From contig CAVYBR010000007.1 in assembly GCA_963766765.1 (NCBI GenBank), positions 124,001 through 188,000 on the forward strand: a stretch of 64,000 bases of DNA, written 5' to 3'. Made by a program: the position numbers and the translations under genes. This stretch comes from JACCQS01 sp963766765. GTDB taxonomy: Bacteria; Actinomycetota; Actinomycetes; Mycobacteriales; Geodermatophilaceae. Each line of letters begins with the position of its first letter. Within the stretch, counting starts at the first letter, position 1. This document shows, one piece after another, positions 9,482 through 17,449 of this stretch. Under the pieces are notes generated by a model. It made no database searches. It had not been told where the DNA came from and saw only the letters and a list, made by a program, of their open reading frames with translations.

Positions 9482-9521
9482 ACTCGCTGTAAATAGCCCC
9501 ACTGCGTAGTTACTCGCTGTA
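9482..9521 (+). promoter_or_regulatory. paired 10-bp direct repeats in the AT-rich gap upstream of the UDP-sugar dehydrogenase
   Basis: ACTCGCTGTA occurs at 9482-9491 and again at 9512-9521, a centre spacing of 30 bp or close to three helical turns. The gap 9391-9557 is visibly lower in GC than its surroundings and is the only break of this size within the + strand part of the island. The repeats could be binding sites for a regulator of the dehydrogenase/epimerase pair. The regulator is unknown. Confidence 0.4.
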
Positions 9522-9557
9522 CCGTTGCGCGGTCAACCACAAAGAGTTAGGGGTGAA

Positions 9558-10898
9558 GTGAATCCCGGTCAAGAGTCTGCGGCCACCGAATTCGGTCCGC
9601 CAGCTGTCGGAGTTCTGGGAGCTGGCTATATCGGAGCGGTGCTGGCGGGGGAACTCGCAGACCGCGGAGCCCGCGTCACCGCCGTCGATGTCAGTCCCGC
9701 TCGGATCGATTCGATCAACCGTGGTCTGGCTCCGGTTCCAGAGCCGGGCCTCGACGATCTGATCAGCTCAGGCGTCCGCGCCGGGCGGTTGCGCGGGGCC
9801 ACAGACATTGCCGAGTTGGCAGAGTGCTCGACCATCCTGCTGACCGTCGGCACGCCACTCGGGCAGGACGACACCGCTGACCTGTCGCACCTGCGCGCGG
9901 CCTGCGAAGAGCTCGCCACCGTGATCGCAGACGGGACGCTGGTCCTGGTCAAGTCGACCGTCCCCCCGGGCACCACGACCAACGTCGTCGCCCCCTTGCT
10001 CCGGGCGAACAAGAACGTCCACGTGGCGTTTTCCCCGGAGCGCCTGGCAGAGGGCACCGCGATCGCAGACATGCGCCGGCTTCCGGTCGTGGTCGGCGGG
10101 GTCGACGCGGCAAGTGCAGCGCGCGGAGCAGCCTTCTGGACCGGATTCGGATTCGAGGCGATCGTCGTCGCCGACGCCGGAGCCGCGGAGCTGGTGAAGC
10201 TTGCCGACAACGCGTGGATCGACCTGAACATCGCCTTCGCCCACGAGCTGGCGATGCTGTGCGACCGAGTGGGTACCGATGTCCTGGACGTGATCCGCGC
10301 GGCGAACACCCTTCCCAAGGGCGGCGGCATGGTCAACATCTTGCTGCCGAGTGTCGGAGTCGGTGGCTACTGCCTTACCAAGGACCCGTGGTTCCTCAAT
10401 GCCCTCGGCAAGGAACTCGACGTCCCCCTTTCGCTGTCGGCGGCCGGCCGGACCGTGAATGAGGCGGCGCCGGAATACCTGTGGTCGCGGACCAAGGCAG
10501 CACTCGGCGCAGATCTTGCCGGCGCGCGAGTCGCCGTGTTGGGACTTGCGTTCAAGAACAACACCGGGGATACCCGATTCTCGCCCGCGATCGACTACTG
10601 CCGCGCCGCCGAGCGCGATGGCGCGAAGGTTGTCTGGTTCGACGACCTGGTGCCCGTACACGACATACCCGAGGACCTCCTCAGCAATCGTGCGGACACG
10701 TGGGAGGAAGCGGTCCAGGGTGCAGCGGCGATCGCGTGGCTCGCGGTCCACGACAGCACGAAATCGTTGCGCCCCAGCGACTTCCTGGAGTACGCAGCAC
10801 CCAACCCCGTCATTGCAGACGGCCGCCGGTTCCTCAATGCGGCGGAGCGGGGTGAGTTCGCCGACGCCGGTATCGGAGTCCTCGGGGTGGGCTGGTGA
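9558..10898 (+). CDS. nucleotide-sugar (UDP-glucose/UDP-ManNAc) 6-dehydrogenase family
   Basis: An N-terminal Rossmann motif (GVLGAGYIGAVLAGELADRG) binds NAD. The central segment PEPGLDDLI and the SPERLAEGTA motif are typical of the family, and the catalytic cysteine lies in GVGGYCLTKDP. The C-terminal UDP-binding domain begins near RVAVLGLAFKNNTGDTR. The GGxCLTKDP form resembles the WecC branch (UDP-ManNAc to UDP-ManNAcA), but UDP-glucose as substrate is also possible. GTG 9558 is chosen because AGGGG sits four bases before it; an in-frame start at 9525 has no such site. It overlaps the epimerase gene by four bases, so the two probably act in sequence on one sugar precursor. Confidence 0.8.
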   Translation: MNPGQESAATEFGPPAVGVLGAGYIGAVLAGELADRGARVTAVDVSPARIDSINRGLAPVPEPGLDDLISSGVRAGRLRGATDIAELAECSTILLTVGTPLGQDDTADLSHLRAACEELATVIADGTLVLVKSTVPPGTTTNVVAPLLRANKNVHVAFSPERLAEGTAIADMRRLPVVVGGVDAASAARGAAFWTGFGFEAIVVADAGAAELVKLADNAWIDLNIAFAHELAMLCDRVGTDVLDVIRAANTLPKGGGMVNILLPSVGVGGYCLTKDPWFLNALGKELDVPLSLSAAGRTVNEAAPEYLWSRTKAALGADLAGARVAVLGLAFKNNTGDTRFSPAIDYCRAAERDGAKVVWFDDLVPVHDIPEDLLSNRADTWEEAVQGAAAIAWLAVHDSTKSLRPSDFLEYAAPNPVIADGRRFLNAAERGEFADAGIGVLGVGW

Positions 10899-11891
10899 GT
10901 ACCGCGTTGGTGACTGGCGGCGCCGGCTTCGTCGGTGCCGCGTTGACCAGAGAACTGCTGGCTCGGGGCGAAAAGGTCACCGTGCTGGATGCCGCGCCCG
11001 TGCAGCGCGCGTTGCGACTGGCTGACGTCGCCGATGAGATCGACTACCGGGAAGTGGACTTGCGCGACAGGGATGCGCTGACCGCTGTTCTTGAAGGCTC
11101 GTGGGACCAGATCTATCACCTGGCCGCCATCGTCGGCGTCGATCGGTACATGAGCGACCCGCTGAGTCTGCTCGACGTCAACGTCATCGCCAGCCGGGAG
11201 ATCATCCGTGCTGCCGCCGCGCAGGGCAGCCGGCTGTTCTTCGCCAGCACCAGTGAGATCTACGGGCGTAACCCCGCAGTGCCCTGGCGGGAGGACGACG
11301 ACCGCGTCCTCGGGCCGCCGAGCGTCAGCCGCTGGAGTTATTCCAGCAGCAAGGCGCTCGTGGAGCACATGCTCTTTGCCGAGCGCATGAATTCCGGCCT
11401 GCCCTTCGTCACCGGCCGCTTCTTCAATGTGCTACGGACCCGGGCAGGAGCCGCGGTTCCTGGTGAGCCGGAGTCTGCACCGGGCCCTGAACGGGCAGTC
11501 GGCGCTGCGCTACGACGGCGGCAAGCAGACGCGGTGTTTCACCTACCTCGGCGATGCCATCGCCGGGGTGATTGCCGCGGTCGACTCACCGGCCGCCGAG
11601 GGTCGGGTCTTCAACATCGGGTCGGCATTCGAACACTCAGCGGGTGACGTCGTGCAGGCGGTGGTGGAGCACGTGCCGGGCACCCCGATCGAGGACGTGC
11701 AGACCGAGGCGATGTACGGCGGGAACTATGAAGACATCCTGCGCCGGGTGCCCGACTGCACAGCTGCCCTGGAAACGTTCGGCTGGCGGGCCACGACAAC
11801 CCTGTCCGAGGGGGTCGCCCGCACCGCGGAGTGGGCGCGGAACAATCCTTGGTGGATCTCCCTTCCCGTGGTCAGCACCGGCCGGAGCTGA
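10895..11891 (+). pseudogene. NAD-dependent sugar epimerase/dehydratase, broken by a one-base insertion
   Basis: This is an extended short-chain dehydrogenase: TGGAGFVGAALTREL binds NAD, STSEIYGRNP carries the catalytic Ser/Thr, and SRWSYSSSKALVEH provides the YxxxK pair. After GRFFNV (codon ending 11431) the reading frame shifts. Dropping one base near 11432 restores YGPGQEPRFLV and the full C-terminal half to TGA 11889-11891, giving about 331 residues, the usual length. The family includes UDP-glucuronate decarboxylase and dTDP-glucose dehydratase; with the dehydrogenase just upstream, the decarboxylase or an epimerase is likely. The break may be a sequence error or a true mutation. The 3' end overlaps the opposite-strand glycosyltransferase by 20 bp. 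Confidence 0.75.
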
Positions 11892-12866
11892 GCGCGCGGG
11901 CATAGGCGGCACGATGCTGGCGGCCCAGTGCCGGCCAGTCCCGAGCGCTGAGATCAGGGCGAGCGATCCGCCCGCCTGATCGGCAGCGCTCGAGCCCATC
12001 CCGCAGAGTCTGCGCGTCGAGTTCACCGCGATAGGTCAGGACCCAGCCCGGGCCGACCTCCGTTGCCAGCGCGGTCGTGGTTGCAGTCTCGGGCACCAGG
12101 ACCGGTCGATCCAGGGACAGGGCCAGCAGCACCGCGCCGGAGTTGTGCAGTTCGGTGTAGGGGAGGACCACCAACTCCGCTTCCCCGATGTCCCGGACCA
12201 GTGCCTCGTCATCCACGTACTGCAGGACAGCACTGATCCTGCGGTCGGCCCGCTCGGCAGCCTCTATCGACTGCCGCAACTCCACCGAGTTCGGGCTGCC
12301 GAGGATCCGCACGGACAGGTCCGGCTCAGGTAGTTCAGTGAAGGCCGCGACCAGATCCAGTACGCCCTTGTAGCGGCGGACGAGACCGAAATACAGCAGC
12401 CTTCCCGGACCGGATCCGGCACGTGGCTGATGTCGTAGGCGTCCCGGTAGTGCCCGTGCGCGATGACGATCCAGGGCGCTCCGGGCGGCAGGTCACTGGT
12501 GGCGTTCAGCGCGATCCGGAGCGCGGTCTGGTGATCGCACCAGCGCAGAAGCCAGCGCTCGAACCGGTTGCCGGACTCGTGCGGGCGCGGGTTGTGCACC
12601 GTGCGCACGATGATCACATCGGTCAGCGCAACCCGCAGCATCAGGACGAGGAACAGCAGCTGGTTTGCAGCTGTCCGCAGCCGGCTGTTGCGCCGGAACA
12701 GGACTTCGGGCCAGTGCAGGTGCAAGACGTCATAGTTGCCCACCAGCGCCGTTGGCCAGGACCACCCGATCATGGTGACCTCGGCGGGCAGGTTCTCAGC
12801 GAGCTGGAGCAGATAGGGATTGGTCTGTTTGCCGCGGCGAGGAAAGGACGCAAGCACCCTGATCAT
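11872..12866 (-). pseudogene. glycosyltransferase (GT-B type), broken by a one-base deletion
   Basis: The N-terminal frame (MIRVLASFPRRGKQTNPYLLQLAENLP) reads into TVHNPRPHESGNRFERWLL and then loses register near 12400-12420. Translation resumes in another frame as LLYFGLVRRYKGVLDLV and continues through RILGSPNSVELR and the E-rich donor-site region ELVVLPYTELHNSG to TGA at 11872. Net length is one base short of a whole frame. ATG 12866 is preferred over the upstream ATG at 12917 because GGAG precedes it. It is the only minus-strand gene of the exopolysaccharide island and is divergent from the second BY-kinase. Whether it is functional depends on whether the deletion is real. Confidence 0.7.
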
Positions 12867-13063
12867 GCGGCTCCATCGCTCAGTTTCCTCGGGGGTTACC
12901 GGAGGGCGGCTCACCATAACGCCCCTGATCGCCGGTCAAGGCTCTCCGAGCCGAGGAAAGACCTGGGTCGATCTGGCGGGTTGCTGTGATCGGCGGACTA
13001 CGCTGTGCAATCGACATGTTGCGCCCGGCGGGCTCGGCATTTGCCACGGGCTAGGAGGAAACG

Positions 13064-14755
13064 GTGCAGCTACGCCGATTCCTCGCCGCAGTGGCCCACC
13101 GCTGGGTGACCGTACTTGCCCTCACCCTCGGTGGTCTGGCGGTCGCTGCCGGCATCTCCCTGCTGCAGACCCCTCAGTACACCTCCCAGACCAGTGTGTT
13201 CTTCTCGATCCAATTCGGTGGCTCGGCAAGCGAGTTGGCCCAGGGCGCCACCTATACCCAGAACAGCGTGACGTCGTACGCGACCTTGGCGGTCGAGCCG
13301 ATCGTGCTGGATCCGGTCATCCAGGAACTGGAGTTGGATCTCACTGCCGCGGCACTGGCCGACCGGGTGGCTGCAGCTGCCGAGGTCGATACATCGATCG
13401 TCGAAGTGGCGGTGACTGACCCGTCACCGACCCGGGCCGCGGCGATCGCCGCGGCGATCGCGCAGCAGTTGACCGAGACCGTGGACCGGCTCTCCCCGCA
13501 GGACAGCGATGAGGAATCCACCGTCGAGGCAGCAATCGTGGCACCCGCCGTCGTGCCGACGTCAGCCACATCCCCGAACATCCCGATCAATATCGGCGCT
13601 GGAGTGCTGGTCGGGCTCCTACTCGGTCTCGGCGGCGCTTTCTTGCGGGAGATTGCGGACACTCGGGTCCGAGTGGCCGCTGACGTGCCGGCGATCACCC
13701 AGGCTCCGGTACTCGGCACTGTCGGGGAGTTTCCCAAGGGGTCCAGAGGCCTCGTGGTGGCCGACTTCCCGAGCGGGTTGCATGCCGAGGCCTTCCGCCA
13801 GATCCGGACGAACCTGCAGTTCCTGGGCGTCAAGGAGCACGCAAGGTCCATCGTCATCACGTCGGCGCTGCCCGCAGAGGGCAAGTCCGCGGTCGCTGCC
13901 AATCTGGCGATCGCGCTGAGCGAGACATCCTCCCGGGTGCTCCTCATCGATGCCGACCTGCGGCGCCCCTCGATGGCCGCCTTGATGGGCATGGAAGGTG
14001 CCGCCGGGTTGACGACCGTCCTCATCGGACGGGCAGAATTCGGCGATGTCGTGCAGGAGTGGGGTGCGGGCGACCTCCATGTCCTGCCCTCGGGCCAGAT
14101 CCCACCCAACCCCAGTGAGTTGCTGGATTCCCCGGCGATGACGCAACTCCTGGAATTCCTCGAACAGCGCTACGACTACGTCATCCTCGACACGGCGCCA
14201 CTGCTGCCGGTGACCGATGCCGCGATCCTTTCTCGCCTGGCGATGGGCACGATCGTGGTGGCAAACGCCAGGCGCGTGCGTCGGCATCAGCTGGCCGACG
14301 CATTGGGATTCCTCGGTCAGGTCGAGGGCCGGGTGCTGGGCGTCGTCCTCAATGCGGCAAACAAGACCGGCGAGGAGTACGGCTATACGCCACTTCCCAC
14401 CGGCACAGGCACCGCCGGCCGTGCCGTGGCTTCCGTGGCGTCCAGCACGGCAGCTCCTGAGGTGGGCGCCGCGGAGACCCAAGCGGCGACGGAGGATCGG
14501 GATCACAGCCGCGATGACGTGCCGGTCAGAGCCCGGGGTCAGGCAGCACAGGCACCTCAGGCACCCCGGGCGACATCGGCGACCAAAGCCCGGAGAACGA
14601 TCTCGGGGCCAGGCCTGAAGAACGGTGTGGCAGCGGTGCGCGGCCGCCGCCGGGTGCGCAGTCAAGGCCGCGGGGACGCCGCGGACGAGCGTGGATTGGC
14701 AGGGAAGGAAGTGCCGGGCTCGACCGCCGCTCCCCGGTCACGCCCACGACCGTGA
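13064..14755 (+). CDS. polysaccharide co-polymerase / bacterial tyrosine kinase, copy 2
   Basis: It has the same architecture as the copy at 4900-6465: a Wzz-like N-terminus (QLRRFLAAVAHRWVTVLAL), a second membrane helix near 180-200, then the BY-kinase with ALPAEGKSAVAANLAIAL, LLIDADLRRPSM and YVILDTAPLLP. Many segments are identical to copy 1, for example HAEAFRQIRTNLQF versus QAEAYRQIRTNLQF, so this is a duplication. The tail is longer (about 110 residues), low in complexity and basic, with a short EEYGYTP tyrosine pair. GTG 13064 follows AGGAGGAAAC. The phosphatase gene begins at its stop codon, forming a kinase-phosphatase pair. Confidence 0.85.
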   Translation: MQLRRFLAAVAHRWVTVLALTLGGLAVAAGISLLQTPQYTSQTSVFFSIQFGGSASELAQGATYTQNSVTSYATLAVEPIVLDPVIQELELDLTAAALADRVAAAAEVDTSIVEVAVTDPSPTRAAAIAAAIAQQLTETVDRLSPQDSDEESTVEAAIVAPAVVPTSATSPNIPINIGAGVLVGLLLGLGGAFLREIADTRVRVAADVPAITQAPVLGTVGEFPKGSRGLVVADFPSGLHAEAFRQIRTNLQFLGVKEHARSIVITSALPAEGKSAVAANLAIALSETSSRVLLIDADLRRPSMAALMGMEGAAGLTTVLIGRAEFGDVVQEWGAGDLHVLPSGQIPPNPSELLDSPAMTQLLEFLEQRYDYVILDTAPLLPVTDAAILSRLAMGTIVVANARRVRRHQLADALGFLGQVEGRVLGVVLNAANKTGEEYGYTPLPTGTGTAGRAVASVASSTAAPEVGAAETQAATEDRDHSRDDVPVRARGQAAQAPQAPRATSATKARRTISGPGLKNGVAAVRGRRRVRSQGRGDAADERGLAGKEVPGSTAAPRSRPRP

Positions 14756-15315
14756 TGCGCGTGCTGCTCGTCTGCACCGGCAATATTTGTCGCTCACCGG
14801 CTGCCGAGGTCCTGCTCCGCGAGCACTGGGGCGGGGAATGGGAAGTCTCGATCTCGAGTGCTGGGACCCAGGCGATGGTCGGGTCACCGGTGTACTCCCC
14901 TATCCGGCGGGCGTTGCAAGACCGCGATCTCCCTGATGACCGCGTCTTCGCCGCTCGGCAACTCACCGCGGAGATGGTTGCCAACGCCGATCTCGTCCTC
15001 GTGATGACCCGCGAGCACCGGGCCGCGGTGGTCAGCCTCTACCCGGCCGCCGTCCGCCGGACGTTCACGCTGCGCGAGTTCGCCCGAGTGGCCGCCCTCG
15101 CCGCACCGGGTCTGGCACCGGGCACGGTGGCCCAACGTCTCACCGCATTGATCCCGGTGGCCGCTCGACTGCGGGGCAAGTCCCCGGCGAGTGCTGCCGA
15201 CGATGCGATCGAGGATCCGTACGGCAAAGGCCTCCCCGTCTGCACCGCGGTTGTGGACCGGATAGAGGCTGCCGTGGATGACATCGTGGCGATCGTGGGA
15301 AAGCGCGGCGACTGA
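14755..15315 (+). CDS. low-molecular-weight protein-tyrosine phosphatase (Wzb/Etp-like)
   Basis: The active-site P-loop C-x5-R is at the N-terminus (VCTGNICRSPAAEVLL, Cys7 to Arg13 from ATG 14755) and the general-acid Asp is in EDPYGKGLPVC near the C-terminus. At 186 residues it is longer than the usual 140-155 because of an insertion around FAPGLAPGTVAQRLTA. It overlaps the BY-kinase stop (GTGATG), so the two are co-translated. Its expected role is to dephosphorylate the tyrosine cluster of that kinase and reset the export complex. GTG 14752 is an equally possible start. Confidence 0.85.
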   Translation: MRVLLVCTGNICRSPAAEVLLREHWGGEWEVSISSAGTQAMVGSPVYSPIRRALQDRDLPDDRVFAARQLTAEMVANADLVLVMTREHRAAVVSLYPAAVRRTFTLREFARVAALAAPGLAPGTVAQRLTALIPVAARLRGKSPASAADDAIEDPYGKGLPVCTAVVDRIEAAVDDIVAIVGKRGD

Positions 15316-15388
15316 ACGCAATCGGGTGCCCAATCAGGCGGTGACCGCATACAGTGAGCCCGCCCGAATGAGATAACGGAGAGTGCCC

Positions 15389-15835
15389 GTGCAGCGAACC
15401 GTCGGCTATGCCCCCGGTGCTTACGACCTGTTCCATATCGGGCACCTCAACATCCTCAAGCACGCGCGCGAGCACTGCGATCACTTGATCGCCGGGGTGG
15501 TCTCTGACGAGATGCTCGAACTGAGTAAGGGTGTTCGGCCTTTCGTACCACTGGCTGAGCGGCTGGCGATCGTGGCCAGCGTTCGGTATGTCGACCAGGC
15601 AGTCGCGGAGGTCGTCCCCGACAAGATCGATACCTGGCGTGAGGTCGGCTTCGACGTCCTGTTCAAAGGTGACGACTGGCGGGGTACGCCCAAGGGTCTC
15701 AAGCTCGAGGCCGACTTCGCCGCGGTGGGCGTCAGGATCCAGTACTTCCCGTACACCGTGCACACGTCCAGTACCCAACTGCGGCGCGCGCTGGCCGCGG
15801 TCACGAGCGAGCAACTGAGCCAATTGGGCTCCTGA
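15389..15835 (+). CDS. cytidylyl/adenylyltransferase family protein (TagD-like)
   Basis: This small nucleotidyltransferase has the HxGH motif as FHIGHLNIL and the C-terminal substrate-binding segment HTSSTQLRR; FKGDDWRG is also typical of glycerol-3-phosphate cytidylyltransferases. It would make a CDP-activated alcohol or sugar for cell-wall or capsule polymer. GTG 15389 is chosen because GGAGA lies six bases upstream; GTG 15383 directly abuts that site. It follows the phosphatase after about 70 bp and ends the exopolysaccharide island before rplY. The exact substrate is not determined. Confidence 0.75.
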   Translation: MQRTVGYAPGAYDLFHIGHLNILKHAREHCDHLIAGVVSDEMLELSKGVRPFVPLAERLAIVASVRYVDQAVAEVVPDKIDTWREVGFDVLFKGDDWRGTPKGLKLEADFAAVGVRIQYFPYTVHTSSTQLRRALAAVTSEQLSQLGS

Positions 15836-16003
15836 CTCGACGGCCGGGTATCCTCGTCCTCGAGCCCGGCGAGGGAGTGCGGAGGCGTGGGTGACCACGC
15901 ACTGTGACTCCGTAATCGACGGCGGTGTCGCTGTGCAGACTTCCGCTCGAGACCACTCGCGGAGCGCCGCACGTACACCCGAATCCGTACCGGAGGAAAT
16001 CCC

Positions 16004-16729
16004 ATGGCCGAAGTCCGAATCAACGCGCAACCGCGCACGCAGTTCGGCAAGGGCTTTGCCCGCCGGGCGCGCAAAGCCGGCCTGGTTCCCGCCGTTCTGT
16101 ACGGCCACGGCGAGCCCGTGCGGCACCTGTCCCTTCCGGCCCGCGAATTCTCCAAGGCGCTCAAGGGCGGCTCCAACACCTTGCTCACGGTTGCGATCGA
16201 CGGGGAGGAGAGCCACTTGGCGCTGCCCAAGGCGGTGACCCGGCATCCGATTCGGCCGGAATTCACCCACGTCGACCTCCTGCTGGTTCGCCGCGGCGAG
16301 AAGGTGACCGTCGAGGTCCCCGTGCACCTGATCGGCGAGCCGGCTCCGGAGACTCTGGTCAACCAGGAGCTCACCACGCTCACGGTGGAGACCGAGGCGA
16401 CCCACATCCCGCAGGGCTTCGACGTGGACATCGCCGGCAAGTTCGTCGGTCAGTCCATCTTCGCCGGTGACGTGACGCTGCCCGCCGGAACGGTTCTTGT
16501 GACGGATCCGGAAAACCTGGTAGTCGGCTTCCTTGCCGCGCCGACGGCAGAAGAGCTCGAGGCCGAACTGGAAGAGGCCGAGGCCGAGGTCGGCATCGAG
16601 CGCGACATCTCCGACGAGGACATCCAGGCGGCTGCCGAAGCCGAAGCCGAGGCAGAGGCCGACGGGGAATCAGGCGGCGGCGACGGCGAGAGTGCATCCG
16701 AGACCGCTTCCGGGGACTCCGGGAGCTAG
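16004..16729 (+). CDS. rplY: 50S ribosomal protein L25/general stress protein Ctc
   Basis: The N-terminal L25 domain binds 5S rRNA (RINAQPRTQFGKGFARRARK, VPAVLYGHGEP), followed by the C-terminal beta TL5/CTC domain (VDLLLVRRGEKVTVEVPV). The last 55 residues are a very acidic Glu/Ala-rich tail, as in other actinobacterial L25 proteins. ATG 16004 has GGAGG at a good distance. The roughly 170 bp before it contain no gene and probably hold its promoter. It is followed closely by pth, an order conserved in mycobacteria. Confidence 0.95.
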   Translation: MAEVRINAQPRTQFGKGFARRARKAGLVPAVLYGHGEPVRHLSLPAREFSKALKGGSNTLLTVAIDGEESHLALPKAVTRHPIRPEFTHVDLLLVRRGEKVTVEVPVHLIGEPAPETLVNQELTTLTVETEATHIPQGFDVDIAGKFVGQSIFAGDVTLPAGTVLVTDPENLVVGFLAAPTAEELEAELEEAEAEVGIERDISDEDIQAAAEAEAEAEADGESGGGDGESASETASGDSGS

Positions 16730-16744
16730 TCCCCGGCAACCGGA

Positions 16745-17323
16745 ATGGATGGCGCGGTCGTCGTCGGACTGGGGAACCCCGGACCGAGCTATGCCGGTAA
16801 CCGGCACAACGTTGGTGCCATGGTCGTCGACCAGGTCGCGGAGGACGTCGGCGCCAACCTCAAGCGCGGCTCGGGCAAGCTCGCGCGCGTGCGCAGCGCA
16901 ATGTCGCGGCTTGGTGGGCATCGGGTTGTCCTGGCCCGACCGACGACGTACATGAACGAGTCGGGTCAGGCAGTGCGACCGCTGCTCGACTACTACAACG
17001 TCGAGCCGCAAGCGCTGATCGTCATCCATGACGAGCTCGACCTCCCCTTCGGCGCCGTGCGGATCAAGTACGGCGGCGGCGACAACGGACACAACGGTCT
17101 GCGCTCGGTCACCGGATCGTTGGGGACGCCGGACTATGTCCGGGTACGGATCGGGATCGGTCGTCCGGTCGGGCGAGAGGCACCGGCTGACTTCGTGCTG
17201 CATGACTACAGCTCGGCGCAGCGATCCGAACTCCCGGCAATCATCGCCGAGGCGGCACGGGCGGTCGAGTTGATCGTCCAGGACGGAGTCGTCGCGGCCC
17301 AGAACGAGCTGCACCGCCCCTGA
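16745..17323 (+). CDS. pth: peptidyl-tRNA hydrolase
   Basis: Pth cleaves peptidyl-tRNA released from stalled ribosomes. The catalytic His21 is in GLGNPGPSYAGNRHNVG; the active-site Asn and Asp lie in TYMNESG and VIHDELDLPFG, and the GGGDNGHNGLRS loop is complete. At 192 residues it has the normal length. It starts 15 bp after rplY and is probably co-transcribed with it. Confidence 0.96.
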   Translation: MDGAVVVGLGNPGPSYAGNRHNVGAMVVDQVAEDVGANLKRGSGKLARVRSAMSRLGGHRVVLARPTTYMNESGQAVRPLLDYYNVEPQALIVIHDELDLPFGAVRIKYGGGDNGHNGLRSVTGSLGTPDYVRVRIGIGRPVGREAPADFVLHDYSSAQRSELPAIIAEAARAVELIVQDGVVAAQNELHRP

Positions 17324-17333
17324 CGCCGAGTGT

Positions 17334-17361
17334 TTGGGACGTTATGCGCATAACGTCCCAA
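17334..17361. promoter_or_regulatory. perfect 28-bp palindrome between pth and mfd
   Basis: The half-site TTGGGACGTTATGC is followed directly by its exact reverse complement, with no spacer. It lies 11 bp after the pth stop and 88 bp before the mfd GTG. No T-run follows, so a classical intrinsic terminator is less likely than a dimeric repressor operator. A U-less actinobacterial terminator is the alternative. Confidence 0.6.
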
Positions 17362-17449
17362 CAGGTTTGTGTGGGGGCGATGACTAAACTCGATGCTGCG
17401 CCCGTGCTTGGCATGTGCAGCGCCGCCACCATCCCTATGAGAGGAACCA

